Assembly: GCF_025628985.1 (NCBI RefSeq)
Contig: NZ_JAOTEM010000003.1
Location: 124,001 to 188,000 of the forward strand
DNA from: Chryseobacterium edaphi
Lineage (GTDB): Bacteria > Bacteroidota > Bacteroidia > Flavobacteriales > Weeksellaceae
DNA length: 64,000 nucleotides
Direction: 5' to 3'
In this document: piece after piece, positions 1-8,579 of the stretch
Numbering within the stretch: the first letter of the stretch is position 1
Layout: every line of letters starts with the position of its first letter
Translations under genes and position numbers: made by a program
The notes under the pieces: generated by a model
Seen by the model: the letters and a program-made list of their open reading frames with translations, nothing else
What the model was told of the DNA's origin: nothing
The model's database searches: none

Positions 1-985
1 TAAAACTACGTTAGATTTTAAGAACAATTGGACAGTAAGTACTTTTACTCAGCCGATGGGTTTTAAATGGGTGAAAAAACCAGTTTTAGATTTTGGCAAA
101 ATTCAAATCCCAATTACTTCTCTAGTCGAAAAAAGCCTGAAAGAACAACAATATAATTTCTGTAAAACAATCGATCAGCAAATGGCATCACAGTTGAATT
201 TCCAGCAATATGCAGTTTTGGCTTGGAATGCTTTTTCGCAACCTTTTAATATTTCAGAAGAATATAATACATGGCTGAAAATCACACCAATCAACGTCAA
301 TATTAGTCCTTTAAAATTCTATGGAAATGAAATTGATACCAATATCGGTATTGATATTTTCTCGGAAACTTATACTGGAACAAAACCAGAAGCTTCGCAG
401 CCTGCAAAAGCAATAATGAATTTTAATTTTATTCCACTCTTAGCCGATCAGTTTGTATTACAGACAACCGCAAACATTCCATTCTCGGAAGCAACGAATA
501 TCGCCAAAAAAACTTTTCTCAATAAAGAATTTGACATTAGAGATTCAAAAGTAAAAATCACAGACATCAAAGTATACGGCGAAGCAAACCGGATTATGAT
601 AGAAGCCGAAACAGAAGGCTACGTAAAAGGAACGGCTTTTATTTCAGGAGTTCCTGTTTATGATGAAATGAAAAGAAAAATTGTACTTTCAGATACAAAA
701 TTTAAGCTTAAAACAGCCAACATTCTCCAGAAGTTAGCCACTTCCCTTTTCAAAGGAAAAATCGTAAAAATGATCGAAGACGAATATGGAATTCCTACCT
801 CTGAACTGGAAACTACATCTAAAAAAAGTATTGAAGAAGCATTTAATAAAGAATATTACAAAGGTCTGAAAATGACAGGCAAAGTATCTAATCTGAAGCC
901 GCATCAAATTCTGCTGAATGATTCCGGAATTACGGCTGTAATTGACACCAATGCGAATTTGAGATTTACGCTGAAAGGATTTTAA
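1..985 (+). CDS. DUF4403 family protein, 5'-truncated by the window
   Basis: The frame is already open at base 2 and runs 327 codons to the stop at 983-985, so the N-terminus lies outside the window. The ATG at 56 is an internal Met, since in-frame coding residues precede it. The visible part is beta-rich without membrane segments. It has short repeated blocks of extended strands alternating with Lys/Thr-rich stretches and ends in a hydrophobic Phe, as in envelope proteins. The overall pattern resembles the DUF4403 family of Bacteroidota, whose function is unknown. The RDD gene follows 21 bases downstream on the same strand and may be cotranscribed. The family call is from memory of the pattern, not from a search. 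Confidence 0.6.
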   Translation, partial: KTTLDFKNNWTVSTFTQPMGFKWVKKPVLDFGKIQIPITSLVEKSLKEQQYNFCKTIDQQMASQLNFQQYAVLAWNAFSQPFNISEEYNTWLKITPINVNISPLKFYGNEIDTNIGIDIFSETYTGTKPEASQPAKAIMNFNFIPLLADQFVLQTTANIPFSEATNIAKKTFLNKEFDIRDSKVKITDIKVYGEANRIMIEAETEGYVKGTAFISGVPVYDEMKRKIVLSDTKFKLKTANILQKLATSLFKGKIVKMIEDEYGIPTSELETTSKKSIEEAFNKEYYKGLKMTGKVSNLKPHQILLNDSGITAVIDTNANLRFTLKGF

Positions 986-1006
986 TAAAAATTAAATAAC
1001 ATAGCT

Positions 1007-1516
1007 ATGAAAAAACATTTAAAAATTATAGAAGATAACAAAGCTTCAAAAGGAATTAGGTTTGCCAATTTTATAATTGACAGAATTGTTATTTACATCA
1101 TATTTTTTCTTTTCGGAGCATTTTCACTATTAGTATATGAAATTTTCAACATTGAGTTTTTTCTAAATATTACAAATAAAATGGCTACGGCAAGTAGACT
1201 TCAAGATATTCTAATAACAACAGCAGTTTATCTTTTGTACGTTTTTTTAATGGAATATTTTACAAAAGGAAGAACAGTAGGAAAATATATTACAGGAACG
1301 AAAGTAATGAGTTTGGATGGCTCAAATCCTACTTTTCAGGAATATTTAATCAGAACAGTTTCCAGAATTGTTCCTTTCGATGCGCTTTCTTTTTTCGGGG
1401 AAAATGGATGGCATGATACATGGAGCGACACAAGAGTAATTAATATTAAAAACTATAAAGCTGAAAGACAGCGTAAAAGCGATATTGACAACATCGGAAT
1501 TAAAGAAACAGCATAA
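1007..1516 (+). CDS. RDD family membrane protein
   Basis: A 169-residue integral membrane protein. After a short basic N-terminus comes the RDD-type start (Arg18, then Ile-Ile-Asp25-Arg26), followed by a hydrophobic segment at about 28-48 and a second at about 67-84. A GKYITGTKV motif near residue 100 is the typical RDD sequence after the second helix, and the family's C-terminal Arg/Asp-containing region follows. RDD proteins are small membrane proteins of mostly unknown role, some proposed as transporters. It sits 21 bases behind the DUF4403 gene. The next element downstream is tRNA-Cys with its own promoter. Confidence 0.85.
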   Translation: MKKHLKIIEDNKASKGIRFANFIIDRIVIYIIFFLFGAFSLLVYEIFNIEFFLNITNKMATASRLQDILITTAVYLLYVFLMEYFTKGRTVGKYITGTKVMSLDGSNPTFQEYLIRTVSRIVPFDALSFFGENGWHDTWSDTRVINIKNYKAERQRKSDIDNIGIKETA

Positions 1517-1521
1517 AAAAT

Positions 1522-1551
1522 TTGGATCAAATTTAAATTTTAGTATATTTG
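1522..1551 (+). promoter_or_regulatory. Bacteroidota-type promoter of tRNA-Cys
   Basis: TTG at 1522-1524, exactly 19 bases, then TATATTTG at 1544-1551: a perfect match to the TTG/TAnnTTTG consensus of Bacteroidota. Transcription should begin near 1556, nine bases before the tRNA. Confidence 0.85.
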
Positions 1552-1564
1552 CACCACTTAAAAC

Positions 1565-1635
1565 GGTGCTTTGGCCGAGCGGCTAGGCAGTGGTCTGCAA
1601 CACCATCTACAGCGGTTCGAATCCGCTAGGCACCT
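1565..1635 (+). tRNA. tRNA-Cys (GCA anticodon)
   Basis: A 71-base cloverleaf. The seven-pair acceptor stem joins 1565-1571 with 1628-1634. The anticodon loop CTGCAAC carries GCA on a five-base anticodon stem that includes one weak pair. A TTCGAAT T-loop follows. The discriminator base is T (U73), a known identity element of tRNA-Cys. CCA is not encoded. It has its own promoter upstream and a terminator immediately after it. Confidence 0.95.
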
Positions 1636-1638
1636 CAA

Positions 1639-1670
1639 AAACTCTAGTCTTTTTTGATTAGAGTTTTTTT
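1639..1670 (+). terminator. Rho-independent terminator after tRNA-Cys
   Basis: An 11-pair hairpin (1639-1649 with 1656-1666, one G-T pair), a T6 loop, then a T tract. Confidence 0.85.
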
Positions 1671-1695
1671 ATTCTAAATATTACGATTTTGATGT

Positions 1696-1869
1696 TTAGT
1701 TCTTGATTCTTCTTGGATAACAGTATCTTTTATAATGTGGCTGATCAAAATTATAATACCAAAATCTTGATTTATTATGACGTCTTGCGACTATAAAATA
1801 CATAATTGAGATTAACGCCATAATTCCGCAAAAAATAACAGCAGATTCTAAGATTAAATTGTAGTCCAT
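1696..1869 (-). CDS. Small hypothetical membrane protein (57 aa)
   Basis: Starts at the ATG at 1869; a frame-extending TTG at 1890 is less likely. The product opens with a hydrophobic segment at about residues 5-30, followed by a basic, aromatic tail rich in Arg, Tyr and His (HYKRYCYPRR near the end). That suggests a single-pass protein with a basic cytoplasmic tail. I recognise no family. It lies alone between tRNA-Cys and the glycine-zipper lipoprotein gene, facing the opposite way, with a very AT-rich region upstream. The reading frame could be chance, though the helix followed by a basic tail is protein-like. Confidence 0.45.
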   Translation of the reverse strand: MDYNLILESAVIFCGIMALISIMYFIVARRHNKSRFWYYNFDQPHYKRYCYPRRIKN

Positions 1870-2109
1870 ATATTTAAGATTTAGTGACAATAAAGATATA
1901 ATTAATTATTAATTCAATAATAATCGTTTATGAATAAATTATATTAAAATTAAAAACATTATAATTATTAATTTAATATTAATAAATTAAACAATACATA
2001 AACCAATAAAATTGATTTTAACATTTCATTAACTAAAACTTGGCTTCATAATTGAACATACCACATCATCAGACTTTAAAAGCTTGTTTAAAATTTAAAA
2101 ATTTGAGTT

Positions 2110-2643
2110 ATGAAAAATATATTGTTAGCAGGACTTGTGTCGGTAATTACACTGACCGCCTGTAAGAAAGACGATCAAGTTGCAGAAAAGACGCTCGAAC
2201 AACAAAAAATAGAATTTCAGGCAAGACAACTTGAAATAGAAAAGCAAAAATTGGCTATTGAAAAAGAAAGATTTGCTTACGAAACGCAGAAAAGAACGGA
2301 CAGTATTGCCGAAGTTCAAAAAGAAAAAGCGGCTGCAGCCGCAGCAAGACCTCAGGTAATCAGAGAAACAAAAACAATTTATAGAGATGCTCCTTCATCA
2401 AATAATAGTGTAGCAAGCAATAGTGGAAGTTCATCACAAGGAACAACAGCTAAGAAAAAGGGAATCAGTGAAGCTGCAAAAGGTACTGCAATTGGAGTAG
2501 TCAGTGGAGCTGCTTTGGGAGCAATTGTTAATAAGAAAAACCGTGGCGGTGGTGCCGTAGTCGGTGGTATTATTGGTGGTGCTACAGGTTATACTTTAGG
2601 TAGATCACAGGATAGAAAAAGCGGACGAGTACAGCCGAAATAA
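2110..2643 (+). CDS. Glycine-zipper lipoprotein (YMGG-like)
   Basis: A 177-residue predicted lipoprotein. The signal peptide ends in a lipobox (LTAC, lipidated Cys18). Residues about 25-75 form a Lys/Glu/Gln-rich coiled coil, followed by a Ser/Asn-rich linker. From about 118 to 165 comes a glycine zipper (repeated GxxxG such as GAALGAIV and GGIIGGATG) of the kind that packs two membrane-associated helices. Such proteins are attached to the envelope; the precise role is unknown. It stands alone, with about 220 bases of AT-rich DNA before it and a terminator directly after it. Confidence 0.85.
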   Translation: MKNILLAGLVSVITLTACKKDDQVAEKTLEQQKIEFQARQLEIEKQKLAIEKERFAYETQKRTDSIAEVQKEKAAAAAARPQVIRETKTIYRDAPSSNNSVASNSGSSSQGTTAKKKGISEAAKGTAIGVVSGAALGAIVNKKNRGGGAVVGGIIGGATGYTLGRSQDRKSGRVQPK

Positions 2644-2666
2644 ATAAAATCATTCAGAAAACAATA

Positions 2667-2697
2667 AAAGATTGCTTATTTTTAGGCAATCTTTTTT
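2667..2697 (+). terminator. Terminator whose T tract touches the next start codon
   Basis: Stem 2667-2675 with 2686-2694 (nine pairs), with T residues running to 2697. The ATG of the following gene begins at 2698. Confidence 0.8.
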
Positions 2698-4335
2698 ATG
2701 CTTTTAATTCTAATCTCCATAATTATAATAATTCCCGTCCTCGTAGGTTGGGGAAAATTATTTGAGACCATTTTTAAGACACGGTTATTTACAGGAATTT
2801 CAGGGAAAATCCTATTTGGAATTTTTGGAATCAGTATCATCTGGACAATTTCAGCATTTTTCATTCCGCTAAACTTATATGTGGAAATCCCCACAATCAT
2901 AGTTGGTCTGTTCTGCTTTTTTAAGAAAAAACTATATCTAGATCTGATCGGTTTTTCTAAGAAAGATTTACAGCTTTTTGGGATCAGTTCTGTAATAATT
3001 TTATTCTGCGGATCATTTCATCCATACATTTTAGATCATTTTGGATATTATTTCCCAAGCATTCAATGGCTAAAAGAATATGGCTTGATAAAAGGAATTT
3101 CAAACCTCGATCTCGTTCTTGGTCAAATGTCGATTTGGCATATTTTCCAGGCTGGATTTTCAAATTTCTCTGATCCTTTCTTAAGATTAAATACGGTTTT
3201 AATAATTATCTACTTAATCTATATAATTGAGAAAAAAAACTGGATTCAACTTTGTTTCCTCCCTGTCCTACTACTGTTTTCACAATCTCCAAATCCGGAT
3301 TTACCGGTAATTATTTTTTCTTTAATTGTTTTAAATGAAATTTTATCGAATAACAATAACAGTTCAATTCTTTTCACATTCTCCGTTTTTGTTTTTGCGA
3401 TAAAACCGACAATGATCTGGTTACCAATTCTGACTTTTCTCAACTCTATTTTTATCATTAAATCTCAATTTAAAATTTTTACTCCTGGAATTTTACTCTT
3501 CTTTTTATTTTGTTTTAAAAACATCTGGACATTCGGATATCCTGTTTTTCCAATATCAATCATTGACTTTGATGTGAGTTGGAAACCAGATCAGGAAGTA
3601 TTAAAATCTTCTTCGGAATTTGCAATCCTGAAGACATTCGACAATCAATATTCTTATGCAGAAATTCAGAAATTTTCAACCTTTGATTACATTAAAAACT
3701 GGTTTTTTCTTGATGGAATAAAATCAGTCATTAATATTTTATTTATTTTAAGTTTAATTATTTTCACAGTTTTTACTTTCATTAAAAAAAATAAAATCAT
3801 CACCTTCATTTGCATTTCATTGATTGTAAAAAGCATTCTTGTATTATTTTTTTCAGCACAGTACAGGTTTTTTATCGATGTATTTTTCGTCATCATTTTT
3901 GTGATGCTTTTCAATTTTTTAAATAAAAAGAAATCATTCATTATTTATTTTGCTTTGATGATATTTTTTGTCGGTTTTATAACTTTTCCGTCAGTCATTA
4001 CTCACCTCATTCCGAGCTACAGAATGTCTTCTTTTATGGGTAAATTTAAATCTGAACAATTTTATAAACCTTCCACTTATGAATATAAGAAATATCATTC
4101 TTTCAAATCCGGAAATTTAAGATTTAATGTTTCAGAAAAATACCCTCTCAACTATGACACTCCGATTCCTGCCATTTCCGACAGTTATGTTTTCGATTAT
4201 CAAAAAGCCGGAATTTTCCCGCAGTTGATTGACAAAAACGACATCAGAAAAGGTTTTATCTCAAAAAAAATGACTTTAAAAGAACAAAAAGAGGTCAAAA
4301 AAATCACGGAGAAAATAAAAAACTCTTATCAATAG
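2698..4335 (+). CDS. Polytopic membrane protein (LIC_10190-like)
   Basis: A 545-residue protein with roughly ten or more hydrophobic segments separated by short loops. A non-membrane C-terminal tail (about residues 445-545) ends in a Lys/Glu-rich helix. The layout, with a short motif HFGYYFPSIQW in an early extracytoplasmic loop, recalls the LIC_10190-type membrane proteins of Bacteroidota and spirochaetes, which have a glycosyltransferase-C-like fold; I offer this only as a resemblance. No other in-frame Met occurs for over 130 codons, so ATG 2698 must be the start although it abuts the upstream terminator. aroC follows with its own promoter. Confidence 0.7.
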   Translation: MLLILISIIIIIPVLVGWGKLFETIFKTRLFTGISGKILFGIFGISIIWTISAFFIPLNLYVEIPTIIVGLFCFFKKKLYLDLIGFSKKDLQLFGISSVIILFCGSFHPYILDHFGYYFPSIQWLKEYGLIKGISNLDLVLGQMSIWHIFQAGFSNFSDPFLRLNTVLIIIYLIYIIEKKNWIQLCFLPVLLLFSQSPNPDLPVIIFSLIVLNEILSNNNNSSILFTFSVFVFAIKPTMIWLPILTFLNSIFIIKSQFKIFTPGILLFFLFCFKNIWTFGYPVFPISIIDFDVSWKPDQEVLKSSSEFAILKTFDNQYSYAEIQKFSTFDYIKNWFFLDGIKSVINILFILSLIIFTVFTFIKKNKIITFICISLIVKSILVLFFSAQYRFFIDVFFVIIFVMLFNFLNKKKSFIIYFALMIFFVGFITFPSVITHLIPSYRMSSFMGKFKSEQFYKPSTYEYKKYHSFKSGNLRFNVSEKYPLNYDTPIPAISDSYVFDYQKAGIFPQLIDKNDIRKGFISKKMTLKEQKEVKKITEKIKNSYQ

Positions 4336-4373
4336 TATCAATTCAAAGACTTTATTATCTAAATAAAAATCGG

Positions 4374-4381
4374 TAATTTTG
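4374..4381 (+). promoter_or_regulatory. aroC -7 promoter box
   Basis: TAATTTTG, a full TAnnTTTG match, with TTA instead of TTG at the -33 position. The box ends four bases before the aroC ATG, so the transcript probably starts at or beside the A of the start codon (leaderless). Confidence 0.65.
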
Positions 4382-4385
4382 TAAT

Positions 4386-5456
4386 ATGTTCAATACTTTA
4401 GGGAATCTGCTCAGTTTGACGACTTTTGGTGAAAGTCATGGTCTTGCGTATGGCGGAATCATCAATAATTTTCCGGCCGGTCTGGAAGTCGATTTAGATA
4501 AAATTCAGCATGAACTTGACCGTAGAAAACCGGGTCAGTCAGCAATCGTAACTCAAAGAAAAGAGAGTGATACTGTGAAATTCCTTTCGGGAATTTTTGA
4601 CGGAAAAACTACCGGAACTCCAATTGGTTTTATGATTGAAAATGAAAATCAGAAGTCGAAAGATTATGATCACATTGCACAATCTTATCGTCCGAGTCAT
4701 GCCGATTTCACTTACGACCAAAAATTCGGAATCCGAGATTATCGTGGAGGAGGAAAATCTTCTGCCCGCGAAACTATCAATTGGGTAGTTGCAGGAGCTT
4801 TGGCAAAACAACTTTTATCAGATATAGAAATCAATGCTTATGTATCATCCGTTGGCGAAATTTTCTGTGAAAAACCTTATCAGGCTTTAGATTTTTCCAA
4901 AACCGAAAGTAATGAAGTTCGTTGTCCCGATACGGAAACTGCCGAAAAAATGATTTCAAAAATCAAAGAAATCAAAAAAGAAGGCAACACCATTGGCGGA
5001 ACAATTACGTGCGTGATCAAAAACGTTCCTGTAGGAATTGGCGAACCTGTTTTTTCTAAATTACAGGCAGAATTAGCAAAAGCAATGCTTAATATCAACG
5101 CCTGTAAAGGTTTTGAATACGGAAGCGGTTTTTGTGGCGCAAAGATGACAGGAAGTGAGCACAACGATGCTTTCAACACAGATTTTACGACGAAATCGAA
5201 TCTTTCCGGAGGAATTCAGGGAGGAATTTCAAACGGAATGGATATTTATTTCCGGGTAGCTTTTAAACCTGTCGCGACGATTTTAAGACCTCAGGAAAGT
5301 GTTGACAGAGACGGAAACGCCGTTACTGTAGAAGGAAAAGGAAGACATGATCCTTGTGTAGTTCCGAGAGCTGTTCCCGTTGTCGAAAGTTTAGCAGCAT
5401 TTGTTTTGGCAGATCTTTTTCTGATCAATAAAACGCGAAATATCAATCAATTTTAA
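4386..5456 (+). CDS. aroC: Chorismate synthase
   Basis: A 356-residue enzyme that converts 5-enolpyruvylshikimate-3-phosphate to chorismate with reduced FMN, the last step of the shikimate pathway. It has the family signatures TFGESHG at 13-19 (catalytic His18), RPSHAD around 102-107 and [10 protein letters not shown] at 121-130. The C-terminal signature [13 protein letters not shown] is also present. Length is normal. The promoter box lies almost on top of the ATG. Two thioredoxin-fold genes follow after 11 bases and probably share the transcript. Confidence 0.97.
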   Translation: MFNTLGNLLSLTTFGESHGLAYGGIINNFPAGLEVDLDKIQHELDRRKPGQSAIVTQRKESDTVKFLSGIFDGKTTGTPIGFMIENENQKSKDYDHIAQSYRPSHADFTYDQKFGIRDYRGGGKSSARETINWVVAGALAKQLLSDIEINAYVSSVGEIFCEKPYQALDFSKTESNEVRCPDTETAEKMISKIKEIKKEGNTIGGTITCVIKNVPVGIGEPVFSKLQAELAKAMLNINACKGFEYGSGFCGAKMTGSEHNDAFNTDFTTKSNLSGGIQGGISNGMDIYFRVAFKPVATILRPQESVDRDGNAVTVEGKGRHDPCVVPRAVPVVESLAAFVLADLFLINKTRNINQF

Positions 5457-5467
5457 ATTTAATAGTA

Positions 5468-6031
5468 ATGGAAAATTACTGGAAAAAAAGTATCTCTTTC
5501 GAAGAATATTTTAAAATCGGAAAGGAAAGATTAGAAAATCCAGCCAATCAGCAGGAAATCGATTATAAGCAATATTATGAACTGGGAATTCAGAGAATCA
5601 ACAGAACTTTAAAAAAATACATTCCGAATGAAGAGCAGCTGAAAGAATCGGAAGCTAAAAACTTTGATGGGAAAATTTTAATTATTTCCGAAGTTTGGTG
5701 TGGTGATGCAAGTGCGACAGTTCCAGCTTTGGTAAAATTTTTCGAAGGTAAAAATGAGGTTAGAATTTTCCTTAGAGACGGTGATAAAAGTTTAATCAAT
5801 CAATTTCTGACCAACGGAACAGAATCTATTCCTAAAGTTATTATTCTGGATAAAGATCTTAACGTAAAAAATTCTTGGGGACCACGTCCAAAATACGGTA
5901 AAGAACTGCTGATGAAATACAAAGCTGATCCTGAAAATTACACAAAAGATCATTTTTACAATGATTTGCAATTGTATTATGCAAAAAATAGAGGCAAAGA
6001 TGCTGTTCAGGAAATCTTAGAATTATTATGA
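5468..6031 (+). CDS. Thioredoxin-family protein with a CGDAS site
   Basis: A 187-residue soluble protein without a signal peptide. An alpha-helical N-terminal part is followed by a thioredoxin fold from about 70. The motif is WCGDAS (Trp77, Cys78, Ser82), so the second redox Cys of a CxxC is absent. ESIPKVIILD near 130 is the cis-Pro region. This matches the thioredoxin_9-type family of Bacteroidota; its substrate is unknown. A single redox Cys suggests a thiol reductase using an external thiol, or a binding role. It follows aroC by 11 bases and overlaps the TlpA gene by four (ATGA). Confidence 0.8.
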   Translation: MENYWKKSISFEEYFKIGKERLENPANQQEIDYKQYYELGIQRINRTLKKYIPNEEQLKESEAKNFDGKILIISEVWCGDASATVPALVKFFEGKNEVRIFLRDGDKSLINQFLTNGTESIPKVIILDKDLNVKNSWGPRPKYGKELLMKYKADPENYTKDHFYNDLQLYYAKNRGKDAVQEILELL

Positions 6032-6567
6032 AAAAATTAATCACTTACGTTGTTATTCTTGTCGTTTTGGGAGCTGTCTTTCTTGTTCCGGGAATCAGAA
6101 ATTCTTTGAAAGATATGTTTTTTCCCGTTGCAACAATAGAAAATGCCGTACATATTGAAGCCGATGATTATGATATAGACTTAATGGGAATCAATGCTCC
6201 GAGTACCAACATGAAAAATTTCAGGAACAAACCTGTTTTTTTAAATTTTTGGGGAACGTGGTGTCCACCTTGCAGAAAAGAATGGCCATCGATTCAAAAA
6301 CTATATGACCGAAGAAAAGATCATATAGATTTTGTCTTGATCGCAATGGAAGACGAAGAAGCAAACGTAAGAAAATTCCTTAAAGAAAATAATTATACCG
6401 TTCCTGTGTACATTGCTCAAAGCCCAATCTCTGAGAAGATTCTCCCGAAAGCGTTTCCTACAACGTTTCTACTTGATGAAAACGGAAGAATTCTTATCAA
6501 AGAAGATGCAGCAACAGATTGGGATTCAGAGTCAATCCATCAGTTTATCGATAACATTATAAAATAG
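6028..6567 (+). CDS. TlpA-type thiol-disulfide oxidoreductase, membrane-anchored
   Basis: A 179-residue protein. The N-terminal hydrophobic segment (about 4-22) is a signal anchor, leaving a periplasmic thioredoxin domain with the active site WCPPC (Cys79, Cys82). The cis-Pro region is AFPTTFLLD around 146-154. This is the TlpA/ResA layout: reduction of cytochrome or envelope protein thiols. The start ATG overlaps the stop of the preceding thioredoxin gene, which points to translational coupling of a cytoplasmic and a periplasmic partner. Confidence 0.88.
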   Translation: MKKLITYVVILVVLGAVFLVPGIRNSLKDMFFPVATIENAVHIEADDYDIDLMGINAPSTNMKNFRNKPVFLNFWGTWCPPCRKEWPSIQKLYDRRKDHIDFVLIAMEDEEANVRKFLKENNYTVPVYIAQSPISEKILPKAFPTTFLLDENGRILIKEDAATDWDSESIHQFIDNIIK

Positions 6568-6647
6568 TTTTAACTTAAGTTTATACTTTGTTGGTATAGT
6601 ATTTGCGAAATATAGAAAGTTGAAACTATATTAAAGCCGAACACAAA

Positions 6648-6992
6648 ATGAAATATTCAAAACTTAATTTAGCTAAGGAAGCAATCAGCCACAAAGGCTT
6701 CGTAAAAAAAATACCGGACATTTTCAGAATGGTAAAAATGTGGAGAAAGGGAGAATATCCAGTTAAATCGATAGATCTTATTCTACCGTTAGTTGGTCTT
6801 CTTTATGTTATTTCTCCTATAGATATCATTCCTGATTTCATCATTGTAGCAGGAGTTTTAGATGACATAGCGGTTCTATCTTTAGTAATTCCGAAACTGA
6901 TCCGTGAAGTGGATAAATTTTTACTTTGGGAAGCTGAACGAAAATACAGCACAGATGGCGCTAAGATAATTGATGCCGAAATTATTAAATAA
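6648..6992 (+). CDS. YkvA family protein (DUF1232)
   Basis: A 114-residue membrane-associated protein. The DUF1232 core at about 43-80 shows the diagnostic pattern YVISPIDIIPDFI, followed by GVLDDIAVL and a charged tail. The function of YkvA proteins is not established. A clear terminator follows the stop codon. Confidence 0.9.
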   Translation: MKYSKLNLAKEAISHKGFVKKIPDIFRMVKMWRKGEYPVKSIDLILPLVGLLYVISPIDIIPDFIIVAGVLDDIAVLSLVIPKLIREVDKFLLWEAERKYSTDGAKIIDAEIIK

Positions 6993-6997
6993 AATTT

Positions 6998-7025
6998 AAC
7001 CATTCCTTTTCGGGATGGTTTTTTT
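6998..7025 (+). terminator. Terminator after the YkvA gene
   Basis: Nine-pair stem (6998-7006 with 7012-7020), short loop, T7 tract including the stem end. Confidence 0.85.
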
Positions 7026-7098
7026 GTAAATTGTCTTCATTGCTCCCAAGTAATTTCAATACAAAATCACATTTTCACCTGCAAAGCAAAATTCACAA

Positions 7099-7128
7099 TT
7101 GACATTTAACATCATTTCCTTAAATTTG
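7099..7128 (+). promoter_or_regulatory. Promoter of the UMP synthase gene
   Basis: TTG at 7099-7101, 19 bases, then TAAATTTG at 7121-7128. The match to the Bacteroidota consensus is perfect, 19 bases before the ATG. Confidence 0.85.
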
Positions 7129-7147
7129 CAATATCTAATAAAAAATA

Positions 7148-8527
7148 ATGGAAAGTAAAAAAGAATTCTTTTTAGAGTGCTATAAACTTGGCATCATCAA
7201 ATTCGGAAGATTTACCTTAAAAAGCGGAATTGAAAGTCCGTTTTATGTAGACTTAAGACCTTTGGCTTCAGATCCTAAAATTTTGAAAAATTTAGCTAAT
7301 TATTTATTGGAAATGCTTCCTTTGGATAATTTTGATCTGATCTGCGGAGTTCCTTATGCTGCACTTCCGATGGCGACAGCAATGTCTCTGGAAAGCTATA
7401 TTCCATTAATTATTAAAAGAAAAGAAGCTAAAAACTACGGTACAAAAAAACTGATTGAAGGAATTTACCAGAAAGGGCAAAACTGTCTTTTGGTAGAAGA
7501 TGTCATTACTTCCGGAAAATCATTAATCGAGACCATTGCAGAAGTTGAGCAGGAAGATCTTAAAGTTGCCGACATTGTTGTTGTTCTTGACAGAGAACAA
7601 GGTGGAAAACAGCTTTTGGAAAGCAAAGGATACAGAGTTCATACCCTTTTCAATATTTCAGAAGTTTGTACGATTCTTCAGGAAGAAGGCGAACTTTCTG
7701 ACGACGAAGTAAAAAGAATCCAGGATTTTCTTGCCGGAAACCACATTCAATTTGAAGAAAAAACAAGACTTTCTTACCAAGAGAAATTTGAAACTTCACA
7801 ACATTCTGTTTCAAAAAAATTATTAGAAATCGCTTTGGCAAAAGAATCTAATCTTATTGCTTCTGCTGACGTTACTACAACTCAGGAATTACTGGAACTT
7901 GCAGAGAAAGTTGGTCCACATATTATTGCTTTAAAAACTCACATCGATATTATATCTGATTTTGATTATCAAAACACGATCGTTCCACTGAAAGAACTGG
8001 CTTCAAAACATCAGTTTTTGTTGATGGAAGACAGAAAATTTGCCGACATCGGAAACACACAGGAACTACAATTTACAAGCGGAGTTTTCAAAATTACAGA
8101 TTGGGCAGATTTTGTGACTTCTCAGGTTATCGGTGGTTTTGAATCTTTAGACTGTTTCAAAAATGTTGGTGTTGTGGCAATTATCGGAATGTCTTCAAAA
8201 GGAGCTTTGACGACAAACAGCTACAGAGAAGAAGCTTTAAAAGTCGCTCAATCGCATCCAAACGTAATTGGTGGAGTTTCTCAAAATGTACTTCCTGATG
8301 AAATGCTTTTGTTTACACCGGGAGTTAATTTGGCAGATTCCGGTGATGGAAAAGGTCAGCAATATAACACTCCGGATCATGTCTTTAAAACCCTTCATAC
8401 CGATTTCATTATCGTAGGAAGAGGAATTTATAAATCTGAAGATCCGGCTGAAGCTGCAATTACGTATAAAAATGAAGGTTGGAAAGCGTATTTAAATTCT
8501 TTAGAAAAAAATTCGATTCAGCAGTAA
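7148..8527 (+). CDS. Bifunctional orotate phosphoribosyltransferase / OMP decarboxylase
   Basis: A 459-residue fusion of the last two enzymes of de novo UMP synthesis in the order PyrE-PyrF. The OPRT half (1 to about 200) has the PRPP motif VEDVITSGKS at 116-125 and the RKEAKNYGT loop. The decarboxylase half (about 220-459) has KTHID at 263-267 and EDRKFADIGNT at 294-304, which carry the catalytic Lys/Asp residues, and VGRGIY near the end for phosphate binding. These decarboxylase signatures are of the type I associate with eukaryotic UMP synthase, not the DLKxxDIPNT type of most bacterial PyrF. The gene has its own promoter and stands alone. Confidence 0.93.
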   Translation: MESKKEFFLECYKLGIIKFGRFTLKSGIESPFYVDLRPLASDPKILKNLANYLLEMLPLDNFDLICGVPYAALPMATAMSLESYIPLIIKRKEAKNYGTKKLIEGIYQKGQNCLLVEDVITSGKSLIETIAEVEQEDLKVADIVVVLDREQGGKQLLESKGYRVHTLFNISEVCTILQEEGELSDDEVKRIQDFLAGNHIQFEEKTRLSYQEKFETSQHSVSKKLLEIALAKESNLIASADVTTTQELLELAEKVGPHIIALKTHIDIISDFDYQNTIVPLKELASKHQFLLMEDRKFADIGNTQELQFTSGVFKITDWADFVTSQVIGGFESLDCFKNVGVVAIIGMSSKGALTTNSYREEALKVAQSHPNVIGGVSQNVLPDEMLLFTPGVNLADSGDGKGQQYNTPDHVFKTLHTDFIIVGRGIYKSEDPAEAAITYKNEGWKAYLNSLEKNSIQQ

Positions 8528-8555
8528 AATCATCTTAATTATATTTAAAATAAGT

Positions 8556-8563
8556 TATATTTG
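8556..8563 (+). promoter_or_regulatory. -7 box of the M1-like gene
   Basis: TATATTTG, 16 bases before the TTG start; no good TTG is seen at -33. Confidence 0.55.
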
Positions 8564-8579
8564 ATGCTTTATCATCAAA

